64,000 nt of DNA, taken from contig MCGT01000032.1 in the NCBI GenBank assembly GCA_002104935.1, forward strand, positions 124,001-188,000, read 5' to 3'. Below, one piece after another: positions 36,801 to 49,643 of the stretch (positions within the stretch are counted from its first letter, which is position 1; every line of letters begins with the position of its first letter). The stretch is from Hesseltinella vesiculosa (lineage: Eukaryota > Mucoromycota > Mucoromycetes > Mucorales > Cunninghamellaceae). The notes below the pieces were generated by a model. That model saw nothing but the letters and a program-made list of their open reading frames with translations, searched no databases and was not told where the DNA came from. The translations under genes and the position numbers were made by a program.

Positions 36801-38662
36801 GACAGGGCCGGGACCCTGCTCGTCAAGAGGGGGGTCTGCAGGACGATCGTCCAAACAATCTTCCGCGATGTCATCCACCTGATCATGATCCAGTGACGCA
36901 GCAACCGCTTTCGTTTTGGCTGGTGCGCCAGCTCTTGATTTGGCTACGAGCACCTTATTGGGACGAGACACTGGTTTTTTCAATGACCCTTTGCCACCGG
37001 TTGAAGTTGATGCTTGTTGGTAGTGTGGATCTAAATTGTCATGCTCCAGCATCTCGATGGTTTCCTGTGCCTCGTTCAACAATTTCTTCAACTCCAGGCG
37101 CTCTGTCTTTTCCTTGTGAACGTTGGATCGAAGCTGGGAAACCATACGATGGGCATGTGCGAGGGACTGTTTCAAAGTGTCGACTTCGAATTGCTGAGAG
37201 GACGCCGAGGGTGCTTCCGTGGTGGCTAGGTTGGTGGCGCTGCCCATGGGGGATAAACGAGGGACGGTTTCCAAGGTCAGCTCATGATCGTGCAAGTCCT
37301 CGGTAGACTCAATCATTGGGCCGTTGTCGGTGGGACCAGCCGATGGCGCAGGCAACTGCTGGTGATGATTATCGACGGTTGTCTTGATGGCGAGCTTAGC
37401 GCGGGCAATCTTGAGTTCCACCTGTAGATCGTCCAGGTTTTTTTTCAGTTGCACAATTTCACGATGAAGCGAGCCTTGGTTTCGCCGGTGTGCCTGCTGG
37501 TCGTGTTCGTGGCGCACCTTCATTGCATCCATCGAAGATTTGACTTTTTCATGCTCGGCGCGCAAGATCTCCAGCTGCTCCGCTGTATCATCCAGTTGCT
37601 TGATTAGCCTGCTGTGTTCTAAGTGTAGCTTGTCCAGTGTTTGGTTCACGTGATTCAGATTGGTTTGTAAATCTTGATTTGACACTTCGAGGTCCCAATT
37701 TTCTCCCTTGAGCTTCTCTAAAGTAAAGGGGGGTGTGGTGAGTAGGATTCTTTGCTTTATTTGTTTTTATTTTTTTTTCTTTTTTTTTTTTTTGCCAGTT
37801 GCTACCTTCGTTGGAATCTCGTTGACGAATGTGTTTCAATGTTGTTTCCTTTTCTTTTTCAAGATCGCTCATCAAGACTTGCATTTCCCGTAGGGATTGT
37901 TCCTTTTCCTGTAGGGCAGCTTGCAGTCGGCGGACCTCTTGCAATAAACCTTGGGCAAGATCATTGGCCAGTAGCAGTTGACTTTTACGGGCACCATTTT
38001 GTGAGGACAGTCGATTCATATCAGCATTGCTCTAGTAAAAAAAAAATATAATTTTAAGTTGTGTTTGGTCCAGACCGTTTCCTTTCACGTACTCTGAGAG
38101 AATCGCGAGCTGAACCTGATTTGTTATCCTCATTAATCATCGCTTGTTGTGTTTGCTAGAATGAGAGAAAACGGTAAAACAGTCAGACACTAGAAAATGA
38201 GAAGAAAGAAAAGGAGAGCACTTACGATAACATGCAAATCTTGGGTAAAACAATAAAAAATAGAGAGAGAGGGAAGAAAAGAAGAACGTGCCTTTTTGCT
38301 TTTTTCATTCTCCACAATTTTCTTTCAATTTCCTTTGCAGTGTCACAAGCATGCCTTTTTTTTTTTTTCTGTTATACTTATTTTTGCGTCTTGTCTATTG
38401 TCCGTGAAAGTATACCATTCGTTTCAAACGAGTTCATTCGTTCGTGTAAATTGTCGAGAATAAGACAAAGTTCTTCCAAAACATGCGCAAGACGAAGACA
38501 CGCCCTCCTTACCCACCCCTTGACAGAACTGAAAGGACTGCTCCTTGGCCGATACTGTGAATAGCAAAGGCTACAGCAACAGTCACGATCATGATGGAAT
38601 AAACACTCAAGGTTTGTGCAAAAAGTCGCCACGACGTACCTTTCGAGATTTCGAAGCGCCAT
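33886..38662 (-). CDS. NUM1: Num1/ApsA/Mcp5-type cortical anchor
   Basis: Plasma-membrane-linked protein that anchors dynein and mitochondria at the cell cortex and so governs nuclear positioning. Eight exons: 38662-38640, 38528-38416, a 14-nt microexon 38239-38226, 38155-38093, 38031-37806, 37717-34445, 34386-34247, 34191-33886; about 1,385 residues. The N-terminal 300 residues are coiled coil (NDLAQGLLQEVRRLQAALQE). A long Ser/Thr/Pro/Ala-rich middle follows, interrupted by KEEALAWVKAGIAEAL-type helices. The diagnostic part is the C-terminal PH domain, about residues 1160-1290: IMALTQTMIGEWVWKHTRR and HKRFFWVHPYTRTLYWS, then LRLTATSLERHELWLA. This PH_9 type binds PI(4,5)P2. An acidic tail ends the protein. 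Confidence 0.9.
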
Positions 38663-38853
38663 GGTGTTAAAATGAAAAATTGAACATCTCGGTTCCTGGA
38701 CAATCAACGTGGCACAAAAACAAAAGTCTGATGCTCATTAGAGTTCTACAATGCCATTGCCAAGTTGACACCTTGCCTTTTTCAGCCCATCACCTCGAGG
38801 GACAAGAAAGAAAGAAAGAAAGTCTTATCGTGTTTATTCTGAAGCAACCACTT

Positions 38854-40550
38854 TTACAAGGCAGGCACATGCTCACGAACAGGGATATCAACGGACTTGA
38901 GGTGTTTCTTGACGGCTTCGATGGGGACTTCTTGACGATGGAAGATGCCGGCAGCAAGAGCAGCTTCAACGTTGGTGTTTTCAAAGACTTCTTGGAAATG
39001 GCCTACGTTGCCCGCACCACTAGAGGCAATCACAGGAATGTTGACGGCGGCTTTGACAGCCTTGATCAGCTCCAATTCATAGCCCGAGTTGGTACCGTCG
39101 CGGTCCATGCAATTCAGCAAAATCTCGCCTGCACCAAGTGCCTCACATGCGATAACAAGCTGTCGCACGTCCAAATCGCGACCTTCTCTTCCGCCCTTGA
39201 CCGTACATTGGTACCAGCAGAACTGTTCTCCGTTGGGACCAGGGACACTTGTCTTGACGGTGTGATGGGTGGTTTCGCTGGGATCTTTGACATAGACTCG
39301 GCGAGGATCGACAGAAATGACGACGGCCTGAGCACCATAGGCTCTGGCGATGGTTTCGATGGCACTAGAGCCGTCCTTGCCTTGGGCGTAGTATTTCTCG
39401 GCCGCATAGACAGCATCACTCCCAATGGATACCTTGTCAGCACCTGAGCGGAAGTATTCGCCAGCGACTTCAAAGGCAGGGTGGACAGTGCCATCAGGAT
39501 CGACGACATCGCGGATGCCGCCGCCGATGGTCAAAGGTACAAACACGGTTTCCGAGGTACGTTGTAGTACTTCCAGCATCGGCATGTCGACAAGTGGGCA
39601 GTTGCGGAAGCTGGTGATATTCAAAAAGGTCACTTCGTCGGCACCCTCTTCAAAATAGCGCTTGGCGAGGTCGACGGGTTTGCCGAGGTTGCGTACGTCA
39701 TTGTCACCGTCCTTTTCACGCACGTCGTACTGATCACCCTTGGTCACCACCAGGTCGCCTCGGTCGTTTGCACGTACATCGAGACAGGCAATGATGCGCT
39801 TGGTCAGAGCATGCTTCGGTAGCAGGGTGGGCTCGACGATGCGGTTGACTTGATCATTGGTGTAGACACCAGGACCAGACAGGAAAGCCTTGAGCAGGCA
39901 GAGGCCCATGTACCCGCTCTTTTCAGGGTGGAATTGGGTGGCAAAGACATTGTTGTGTTGTGCAGAGCTAACAAAGATTTCGTCGCCGTATTGTGTGGTG
40001 GTCAAAGCAATGCCATGGTGTTTGGTGGCGTCATAAGGCACAGCAAATGAATGAACAAAGTAGTACACCGAGCCTTGTTCGATACTGTAGTTGGCGACAT
40101 CGGTTTCCTTCAAAAGCTGAGTGGCATTCCAGCCCATGTGAGGCACTGCTTTGTTGTCTGTGCTGAACTTCTTTACGATGCCAGGGAGCACACCAAGACC
40201 AGGTATGTCACTTTCTTCAGACCCTTCGAACAGCGTTTGCATGCCAACACAGATCCCCATAAAGGGACGACCAGAAGCAATGTACTCCTTTAGAGGTTCT
40301 GCGTAACCCTTTTGATGCAAGGCTTCCATGGCATGACCAAATGCACCCACACCAGGGAAGATCAAGCGCTACAGAAAAAAAAAAAGTAGATCAGTCTGAC
40401 GTTCTGTGCGATCCATGTCTAATTTACATCAGCTTTCAGTATATCTTGAGGCTCCTTCACGTATTGGATATCGTAACCAAGATGGTTGACCGCATTGATC
40501 AAGCTACGGACATTTCCTGCGCCATAATCGAGCATATATAAACCAGGCAT
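38854..40550 (-). CDS. HIS7: Imidazole glycerol phosphate synthase, fused HisH-HisF
   Basis: Fifth step of histidine synthesis; it makes imidazole glycerol phosphate and releases AICAR to purine synthesis. Two exons, 40550-40428 and 40368-38854, phase 0; about 545 residues. The N-terminal glutaminase shows MLDYGAGNVRSL, the nucleophile elbow GICVGMQTLFEGSEE (catalytic Cys) and the His-Pro-Glu motif FHPEKSG. The C-terminal barrel shows IIACLDVRANDRGDLVVTKG, FLNITSFRNCP, PLTIGGGIRDV and VIASSGAGNVGHF. The fusion is normal for fungi. Amino-acid starvation control is likely from the family; I did not identify a TGACTC site. Confidence 0.97.
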
Positions 40551-40772
40551 TTTTCTTTTTTTTTTATGGAGCAATACAAAAAAAAAAAAAGAGGTGAGAC
40601 AAGAAAAAAAATGCGCCCTTTTTTTACTGTCAAGCAAGCCAGAAAAAAAAAAAAAAATTCAAATCTGGCGGTGAGTCATTTTTGATGCTTTTTTGGAGCC
40701 AGGATTTGGAAAGCCTTGTTCTGCATGATTTTTTTATTTTAAAGTTCACGATCAAGGAAGCGAGAAAAGAAA

Positions 40773-43700
40773 TTAATGAGTCAACAAACGGTTGACTTGA
40801 TCTAAAAGAACAGAGTCGACTTTATCGCTAAAGAATGAGACGCCACCAAACGTGACCATGGTTTTTTGAATAGTTAAAAGTAGATTGCTGGTATACACGG
40901 GGTCTTGTTGCAACAAATGGGATTTGCGTACCTTCTCTGGTGATTCCTCTAGTTGAGCAATATCATCTTCCAGATCTGCTTCGCTGTACATGATACTAAA
41001 AATAAAATGAGCGACCTTCTTTGGCTTTTGCTTGTTTACCTTTCGCCATCAGACTCCTTCATCTCGGTGCCTACATCTGCCCAGATATTCATAATCCCGT
41101 TGATATGGTCAATCATCGCTGGGTCTTGTAATTGTAATAGATGCGTCAAGGCAAGACAAGCCAACTTGCGTTGCCTGGGATGGCCGATATTATCAAACTA
41201 AGCAAAAAGTGTCAACACATCACCACAAACTCTCTCCTTGTGTAATGTGTACCTTGTCGATCCATCGTTCCACAACGTCGCCAAAAAAGTTGGCGATAGG
41301 TGGATTCGTTTGATTGCCCGCAGCCTGGATAAACTTGAGTACAAAGCTGGCATCTTGAAGCGATAATCTAGCAAAAATGCTCATGTACCACATGTTGGCA
41401 TATGCGTAGTTCTTGAATAGCAAAATGTTGGTGAGGTGAGTCTCCCTTTCCCTTGCGATTTCTTCTTACCTTGTCTTGCAAAAATGCTTCCAGTATGGCA
41501 TTCAATAAACCAGATTGAATCAGAGCATCGCCACAAATGGCCAAAGGGGACGTCTGTAGCACAAGATCAATCGTATGTGTGATGTTCGAGGCTACCTCAG
41601 GTTTGGCGTTCATGATGTAGGAACCCAAGTGTTGGAAGAGGGAACCGCCACACGTCTGGGCCATAATGAAAGAGTGAGTCACCAAGTAGATAAGCTGCCT
41701 TCATTTCTTTACCTGGATGACGGCTGAGCTATCCAATAACACGTAGCTTTCAATGATCCACAACACCTTGCGCACATTTTCCGTGTCATAATCCAGCAAA
41801 TCAACTGCCAATGGAATCAGCTCCGTCAACGACGGATCGGGTTGGGTGCTTCCTTGCAGCAAAGTCCACCATAAATCCAAAGCATCCTCTAGTAAATACA
41901 CATGGGCCTCCTACAAGAAAGAGCTGGTCAGAGGAGGTCTTTGCAACACATATAACTCTTTGACTAACATTCTGTCGATTACAACAATAAGCAACCATGG
42001 GTACCAAAAACGAAAACAGCTGACTGGACTGCTCGTTGAGAATCTACCAAGAGAAAAAAAAAATGAGTCGAACGCTGTCATTGTACAACGGCAAGCGTAC
42101 AGCTGCGATCTTTGTAAATGTGACCACCAATGCCGATTGAAAGAGAGGCTCAGAGCCAGCACGGTGCCATAGTGGAGTCAACAAATCCATCAATTTAGGA
42201 GCATAGGGGGCCACCTATGAGGCAAGTAGGTGACAGGTTAGAAGATGGGGACAGGCCAGATAAGAAAGAACGACTCACATAAGCTCCAGCACGGTCCATG
42301 ATAGTGTTCAGGTCAGAAATCAACTTCATCACCGAGTCTGATTCTTCCACGTCCGTCACCAAGATCATCAGCAAGTTCATAGCTGGTTCCAAATAAGGAA
42401 GCAGGATCGAAATATCGAAATCCCAGTCGTCGATGGCCATTTTTAAACTATGCGCAGCTGATAAGCGTACCACAAGATCTTCTTCCTTCACCATCAGCTG
42501 CAAAAGGATTTCGTAGATGGCTGTGCGGCACTCGGCACTGATGCTTTCGGTCACCCAACGGCCCAACACCCAAGCAATCCGACGCCGCAGAATCTTGTAG
42601 CTACACCGCCCAAAAGAGTTGTAAAAGATTAGTAGATTCTCTTTTTTTTTTTTTATCTCTCGACGGCCTTCCTACATTGGGTCCTTGTTCGCAGCTTCGC
42701 TCATTAAGCGGTTGGCTACAAAACTTTCAAAGTCCAGACGGCCATAGAGAGAGTGAACGCCGAGACCAACGGCATCGTAGATTGCATCACGGAAGAGGAT
42801 GCTTTGAAAGTCGGTCACGCCCACTTGGTCCACCAGATTCAAAATAATGGGTGTCAGTTGATCGCGGTGCTGGGCAAGCAGATTCATAAAGGTGGCTTCG
42901 GCACAGGGCTAAAACAGAGGGGGAAAAAAAAGGTGAGCCTTTCTGCTGTGATGGATGAGCAGATCAACACTTGCACGTAATTCAAACTCCCAGTTTTCAG
43001 CATCAACCGCATTGGCCCATTCTTCAGGGTCTTCTTCCCATTGCTCCAAGTCTGATGGGGTGAGCAACATATACTTCGACACCAAGGTTTCAGCACAGGT
43101 ATGAACAAAGCTGCTGGTCACCACACCTTCACGAATGATACGTCGGCCTTCAGCTGCCAATGCCTTTTCTTCGTCCGTGATGGCCAGGTTATCAAAATCT
43201 AATTTCGAGCGTCATATGGAAAAAAAAAAAAAAAAAAAAAAAGTTAATGGCAAGCGCATTTTTCTCGCTCTCTTTCATTCCTTACCAGGTCTCTCCGTAT
43301 CATATGCTACGTTCTTGATGGTGCCTTTGATGAGTTGCAAACCATGGAGCAAAAACTGGGTAAAGATGGTAGATGATGTTTCTGCGCCAAGAAGAAAGAG
43401 AGAAAAAACTGTGAGACAAATCTTACCAATATCACCACGTCGCTTTACTTTTCCCAAATTGGTGAGCCACCTTGTCGCCTTCTTCGACCACATAAGACCA
43501 ATAGTAGGAAATGATGTCGATCCAATGCGGGCACAGTGCAACTGAGACGGGGTGAGATTTTTGCAGGTTGATATAGAGTGATCCGTATTCGTCAATGACA
43601 TTTTCCAAGGCTCCTTGTAATGGCACATTGCTGTTTGAAAGGAGCACTATCAGAGTAGCTGTGAATCGATGCTACTGAATTTCCTTTCTCTAGCACCTAC

Positions 43701-44803
43701 CTGACCGATATTCCATAAAATTCTTCAAGTGTTGATAGCTGACATCCAAAAAAACCTGGTAACCAACCACTGTTAAATAGGACCCTCCATTTCTTTTGAT
43801 ATACCTTTGTGTCATCAAACTTGTGGATATCTCGAATACCATTGACCATCAAGATACGGAGACAGTGGATGCAAATGCCGAGGATTTCCAATTGCTGTAG
43901 CGTGTCGCCTGAGTGTCCCCAATGCGAGAGGATCTGATTAACATAGCTGATATACACGTTGGCAATCACCTGGAAAGTGGGAGGGGCAAGCTCAGCGAAT
44001 TGCCTGCGGCCGGACGACAGCACTCTTGTAGACAGCTCACCGATGACCTCGTTGAGTGTGGACAAGCTTCGATGGTGCACGGTCAACATGTCGCCGTCGC
44101 CGGGCGACTCGATTTGATGTAGTAAATTGGTCATCAAATCTGGCCTATTTTCATTAAAACCGCATATCAGTCACTTGGTCATTGTTGTGGCACTCTTTTG
44201 TTTTTTCTTTTTTACCATTGTGCCGGGTAGTCCAAACGGGCGATCCGGGCAACAATTACTGTATTCTGAGTTGACAACTTTTTTTTTTGGATCTGGTCAG
44301 CCGTCCGTCTGTGCTTCATGTCTTTTATCAAGCCTGGCTCCTGTTTTTACCTTTTTGCTCGGTTCAGCCATAAACTGTAAAAGACGATTTCGGATCATGA
44401 TCTTCTCTTCTTGGCTGATAGGACTAGCATGGCCAAAGAAAAGCGGATGAGTGGATGCCATTGGAGCTGGGCAAGGAGAAGTTACTTACTTTTTTGCCGT
44501 GCGTCTCCAAAAACGATCCACTCCATTTTTCAAGTAGATACCACTGAGAAAACGTACGTCATGATCAATCAATCTGTCGTAAAAGATGTCCTACGTGTGA
44601 AATAAAATGGGTTAAAAAAGGAGCGGGTTAGCCACGACCCTTTCGAACGTTTTGATGATTTGTGCGCTTACCTGCAGCGTTGCAAAGAAACTTGGTTCAG
44701 TTTCCCATTGTTTCAACAAGGTTTCCGATTGCTTAAGGCGAGTATAATCTTGGCTAGTAGCATCAATCAACACACCTAGCAATTGGGATCTAGCATCGGT
44801 CAT
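40773..44803 (-). CDS. KAP120: Importin-beta family transport receptor, Kap120/importin-11 type
   Basis: Karyopherin built from HEAT repeats that carries cargo through the nuclear pore with Ran; yeast Kap120 acts in nuclear import and 60S export. About 18 exons, from the ATG at 44803 (MTDARSQLLGVLIDATSQDY) to a stop at 40773, roughly 1,000 residues. The importin-beta N-domain is clear: SETLLKQWETEPSFFATLQ, then VRFLSGIYLKNGVDRFWRR. The segment ENWEFELRPCAEATFMNLL matches importin-11 but needs a GC-AG intron (42974-42909). Other HEAT segments: YKILRRRIAWVLGRWV and LVVRLSAAHSLKMAIDDWDF. The acceptor of the fourth exon (near 44290) is uncertain; the rest of the path is consistent. Confidence 0.88.
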
Positions 44804-45442
44804 TGCTGAAACGGCAGAGAAGAAAAAAAAAAAAAAAAAAAAAACGCCGACAGCTCACCTTTTTTTCGCCTGCCCTGTCCCTTGATGTACTTGGGAAAGT
44901 AGCTTTGGATTTAATTTAATAAAAATGTCGTCAGTAGTGAGAAAGCCTCCTTTCGGCATTCACAAAACTGCTTTGAATAATACATTCAGTTATCCTCCAG
45001 TATGACTAGGTAGCAAGCTGTCATGTTAGTAGCATTTCACTCATACTCTCTCACCCCTCGATTTTGTCGCTCTTCAGCTTCTGCATCCATCACAACTTTC
45101 CATCCACATATCAGGTTAAAATTTTATCCAAAATGCGTACGAGGCCATTTTTAGCGCCTCTTTGCCCGCCTTCTGGCCCCTCCCCTGCTATCTGACAGAC
45201 TTGTTATTTTAATCAAGGTCACTTCTCACCATTTTATCAGATCGCCTCGGGGTCGGTTCCCTGCCAAAAATGGCCGATATTTCATTATTTTTTTTAGCTG
45301 GAGTCGGAGGTGTCAAACGAATGGATGTAAAGTTAACTGGGCGACCGGATTAGCACGAAATTTTCCTTTTGTCATATGCATTCATGGTCGCAATAATATG
45401 GAATTTATTGAGTAAATTCTGCGCCTGGGACAGACGGCCACA
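44804..45442. other. Intergenic region with a repeat copy
   Basis: Importin promoter (a long poly-A run at 44821-44844), then repeat copy C (listed separately) next to the 3' end of the monooxygenase gene. No gene seen. Confidence 0.55.
45195..45388 (+). repeat. Dispersed repeat family, copy C (partial)
   Basis: Shows GATCGCCTCGGGGTCGGTTCCCTGCCAAAAATGGCCGAT, poly-T, AGCTGGAG, GGTGTCAAACGA and ACTGGGCGACC in the same order and spacing as copies B and D. The end with CACTCAAAA and poly-T is missing. Confidence 0.55.
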
Positions 45443-47353
45443 TTATATAGATCGCGATTTAAACTCCAATTTCAATGCATCAAAAGCGCGGTCCTTGACG
45501 TGGAACCATTCTTCAGTATGGCCCTGCAGTAGCTTCTTTCCGCGGGGTATGCCATGGTTGTTAATCCAGGTCAGTATGTCGTTGATGTACCACTGTTCCA
45601 GCTCGGCACCAAGGGCATGGAATTCGCGGCCATTCCCTTTTTGTTTGAGTCGCGCTTGCCACTCTTGGCGCATATTTTGCTCTGTAGGCAGGTCAGCAGA
45701 ACCACTATACACACGCGCCACTGCAAAGGATTGGTATTCAAAAAATGAAAACGTGGCAATGTGAAAAGGAACACCGATCAGCGACAACGTAGGGTTGGGA
45801 ATGTAAAAAATGTCCTTGTGCAAATTTAACAGCTGGCTTCCAGCTTCATTAACCAACGCATGGTCTGTTAAAGGGCGATTTGTCTGGCCAGCATCGTCGT
45901 GTAGTTCAGGTAAAAAATGATAATTGAACAGGTAGCCGGTGCAGATCACAATAGCATCCACTCCTTGAATTTGGCTCCCATCGTGTAGCAATATCCGCGC
46001 TGACTGAGGGCCGTCGCTTTGGGAGTCAAACACAATGGTTTTGATGGTGGTCACCCGTATCACACTTTCTGGCAGCCAGGTCTGGACTTCTTCGCGGAGA
46101 GCCTTGTATTTTTCATCAAAGCCATGTTCCGTTTGACGGACTGACTGATAAATTTTTTTTACACGGCCTCCAATATCTCTTGCAATGTCCAGAGCTGATG
46201 TCCCATCCCCTATAATCAAGACTGTCTGGTAGTAATTGAATAAAAACACGTCAATGCGGTGGATCTTATTTTTTTTTTGTACAATTACCTTGTTAACGTA
46301 GCTATCAGGATGTCGGTACTGCTTTGAGTGGATAATGGCGTCAGGATAACGAGATTGCCATTCTGAAAGACCAGGAATGCTGGGGATATGTGGGGCATGA
46401 TAATGTCCGGTGGCCAGCACAACCGCGTCAAAAGCCTAGTAAATTCGATGAGAATGGAGTCGGAGTTTGTTTCATGCTCCGACACATACCTCCTCTCTCC
46501 AAGAAGTTTTGACATTGTCATTGACCTTCTCAACTTTTTTGGTAAGCACCAGCCAACCTTTTTGGTCTGGAAGCTCGGTAAGCTTTTCGAGAGACGAGTT
46601 GAATTCAGTCAGCTCATCCAAGTGGAATGATGCTGAGTAATCTTGAAGATAAGACAGTATGCGGTCATGTGAAGTGAACCAGGGCTGGGGACCATGGCAA
46701 CCAAGTCGTAAAAAAAAACCTGCGATATGAGACAGGCTTACAAAAAATGATTACTTTTTTGTTACCGTTCCCTCTGGCCATTTGAAGTTTTTGTATTTAA
46801 TTAAGGGTGTGGCGACGTTGTTCCTGAGTGATTTGTAGCATGGAGTTGGCGGGGCATGGCGCAGAAGCGATTCCTTGTTAACCGAGTCCCAAGACTCCAA
46901 AGTTTCAAAAGGCAATGGTGCACCCTTGGGAGGTAAACTGGGCTTCACCAATTGACTCGGAACGGTGGAAGGATAATCGGGGCTCACTGGTGCTTGTTCA
47001 TTGTAAATCCTGAAAAAAAAGTCGTAAGCATGTCGCCCTTTTTTTCACTATTTCAATTTAGGGTTTACCATGTCCCTCCGGAAGCTGGGCTTCTTTCGTA
47101 TATGACAACGTCAATACCTTCGTCTCTCAGAGATTTGGCAGTAGGTAGCCTTTTAATAGAGGAGCTCAATCATTACAAATCTGTGTTAATGTGCGTATTC
47201 TTACCCAGCTGGCCCTGCGCCAATGACAGCCACTTTGCGGATAGGATGCCTCAGCTTTAGTCTTTCTTCAGTGACCATGGCTGGTAATAATCCCACTTGA
47301 ATAGGAACATCGGTTTGCCATGCTACTTTGGTGCTCACTTCTTCAATAGGCAT
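45443..47353 (-). CDS. Flavin-containing monooxygenase (FMO-like)
   Basis: NADPH- and FAD-dependent oxygenase acting on nucleophilic N or S atoms. Six exons: 47353-47205, 47149-47069, 47009-46766, 46684-46490, 46435-46289, 46225-45443; about 532 residues, all in phase. Motifs: VAVIGAGPAG (FAD GxGxxG), then YERSPASGGTW; PWFTSHDRILSYLQDY; VVLATGHYHAPHIP (the ATGxY element); DAIIHSKQYRHPDSYVNK (FMO identifying region); and VLIIGDGTSALDIARDIG (NADPH site, with Asp in GDGTSA where many FMOs have GxGxSG). The substrate is unknown; fungal relatives act on thiols, amines or secondary metabolites. Next to a TauD-type dioxygenase on the same strand. Confidence 0.9.
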
Positions 47354-47706
47354 GATTATAGGAGGTAAAAGATGGGAGAGACAAGTTCAACTCACATGGA
47401 CTGACCCGTTTTATGGAACAAGAACAATTTTTATTACTCATGGTCCATCCTGGATGCCTGGATTAACTGGCGATGGCGTGCTGGCAAAGCAGGATCGTGC
47501 CTTTTGAACTCTAAATTTAAAGTTCAGCTTCCAAAAGTCACGCGCCTAAAAATCAGCTTGGCGCGTTTTTCCTGCCAAGAACAAACCTCGCGGTTACTTG
47601 CTTTTTTTTTTACGAATGATGTAACTGATGCTCTCGATTAAACAAAATCACGCATTTTTTATTACAAATCCACTGCTTAATGAATAATCAAGATAGATAG
47701 ATATGA
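47354..47706. promoter_or_regulatory. Promoter region of the monooxygenase gene
   Basis: 353 bp between the FMO start and the TauD stop. Nothing but AT-rich DNA with short poly-T runs and a GATAGATAGATA stretch at about 47692-47703. Confidence 0.4.
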
Positions 47707-49129
47707 CTAATGTCGAAGGGTGGGTTCAAGTGGGAAATGCTCCTCACGCTCCTTGAAGTAGAGTGTATTCCATAGGTGCTGCAGCTTCTCAGGTATCTTC
47801 CAGCTGTTTTCAGGGTGGAGCCAGAGGCGAAGGAGATGACGGCTTTTAGCATTGAAAAAAAAAAAAAAAAAAAGTTGAGAGTTTTGTCGCCAGGTCAACG
47901 AGCGCCGAGAATGTGACCTTTCTTACCGGTTTTTTTCGCTGTCAGTGTACCCATCACGAGCATGGAAGATAGACAAATTATTGATGTACTGGATGTCACC
48001 TTTTTTAAAAGCAATGGCCAAGCTGTGTTTTTCACCAAGATAGTGTAGTGTGTCCAATGATTCTGCTTGAGCTTCTGAAATGGGAGACAAGTCCTCGCTA
48101 CATCGTAAGAAGAAAAGTGAGCATTCAGCAATTTTTGACAATGATTTTACCTTCGAGGGTTAAGACCAAAGCCGGTGAAATTACGACGAGCGTATTGGAT
48201 GATTAGCTTCCCATCTTCATAATAAAGTAACGGTCGAGAGTTTGAATCATAATCACCATAGCCACCGCTAGATAATGGCAGTAAGATCAAACAAAGATGA
48301 GCCTAGCAGGAAAAAGAACGAGGCAACGCGACTTACTGGTCAAATACCCAATCTTCAGCCAGTGTGTGAATCAAATCAGGTCGAGTGCTAGCGATTTCGT
48401 TGTAAACAGTCCAGCTAGAGGCAATTTTAGAGCGCCCGCCTTCCTCAGCTACGCCGATAGCAAACAGAGAAATAATATCACCTGCATCCGTATGGAACAC
48501 CTGATGGTCATTTGTGTAGGCAGGCGCAATGATTTCTTGCACGTCACGCTCCTTTGTCGTAACCAAATCCGTTATATGTGCTTCACAAAAAAAAAAGGAA
48601 ATGAGTCGTCCATGCGATAGGAAAAAAAAAAAAAAAACGTCCTACCCAAAACATGCTTGCCTTGCAAGCCTCTGGTGCCAACATAACTGGAGACGCCGGC
48701 ATACACAATCACCTGCTGCTGACGAGAATAGCTGTCGGGATCAATGCCACGCACCACCAAGAAACCTCGACCTTCCACCACATTGTCTTGGATCAAACCT
48801 TTGAGCTTTGGCCCCAGAGTAGGCAAAACGAATTTTTCAGGGCTGATTTCATTCAGCGCAGTTTCCGCGTCTTCAAAATCTTGGAGGGCAGCCTTGATTT
48901 CATTTAGCTCTTGCTCATTAAGCTCATACACCCATTCACTTTCCTTGTCTTGATAGTCAGACCCTGTCCAAAGCTTAGGTCCGTCCAGTTTTTCAGGGAA
49001 GCCATCTGGGAGGTCCTTGGGCAAATCTTCCTCAGCTAGGCGCCGAGCCGTGCGCGCCTGCCAGTTTTTCTTGTCAGGCAGGTAAGTTATGTCTGGTTGA
49101 GAGGAGTTGTGAATTTGAGCAGTAGGCAT
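47707..49129 (-). CDS. TauD/TfdA-family Fe(II)/2-oxoglutarate dioxygenase
   Basis: Five exons: 49129-48646, 48580-48337, 48267-48151, 48097-47927, 47842-47707; about 383 residues. The fold belongs to the TauD/TfdA group: an iron site HxD in HQVFHTDAGDIISLF, a distal His in NNLSIFHARDGYTD and the 2-oxoglutarate-binding Arg in RRHLLRLWLHPEN. The N-terminal GRGFLVVRGIDPDSYS is the usual start of the jelly-roll. Fungal members include sulfonate/taurine dioxygenases (releasing sulfite) and enzymes of secondary metabolism. The substrate here is inferred only. It is divergent from permease 1 with 514 bp between starts. Confidence 0.85.
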
Positions 49130-49643
49130 TTTTGCTTCTTCTTTTTTTTTTACGAAACGGTCGGGTTGAGAGCTAAAGGGTAAACTTCTTTTATAGAAAC
49201 GGAGGCAAGCGCCGCAGGCACAAGTTCAAATGCGCCGAGACCTTGGGCTAAAAACGGATTAGTAATTGATCTAGGCCATGCCCATTTTGAATGATGCGAT
49301 AATCCTTTGAGAATTTCATTTGAAAGTAACCATGTAAACAGATGGTGACATTGATGCTGCCTGTGTCATCATCCACTCTTTCTGCTTGAAAGGGGTCTTT
49401 ACAGCGAAGCCAACTTTGAAGCTCCGGGGTTTTAGAGTTGGTAGTGAAAAAATGACGAAATTTGAATGGCAAAAGGGTCATGTTGGATTTTTTTATTCCT
49501 TGAAAGAACCACAAAATGAAACCGATGGTGTTATTTTGCTGTGATTTTTTCCATTCCAATGACATGAACAATTGTTTTGTGAAGTATAAAACAAAACCGC
49601 ACTTCCAATACGCTTTTTCACATTTTTTTATATTTTCCTGGAA
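49130..49643. promoter_or_regulatory. Divergent promoter between the dioxygenase and permease 1
   Basis: 514 bp between start codons on opposite strands. An open frame on the minus strand (49248-49685) crosses it and runs into permease exon 1; it lacks an ATG until about 49664 and I do not accept it as a gene. No known motif stands out. Confidence 0.4.
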
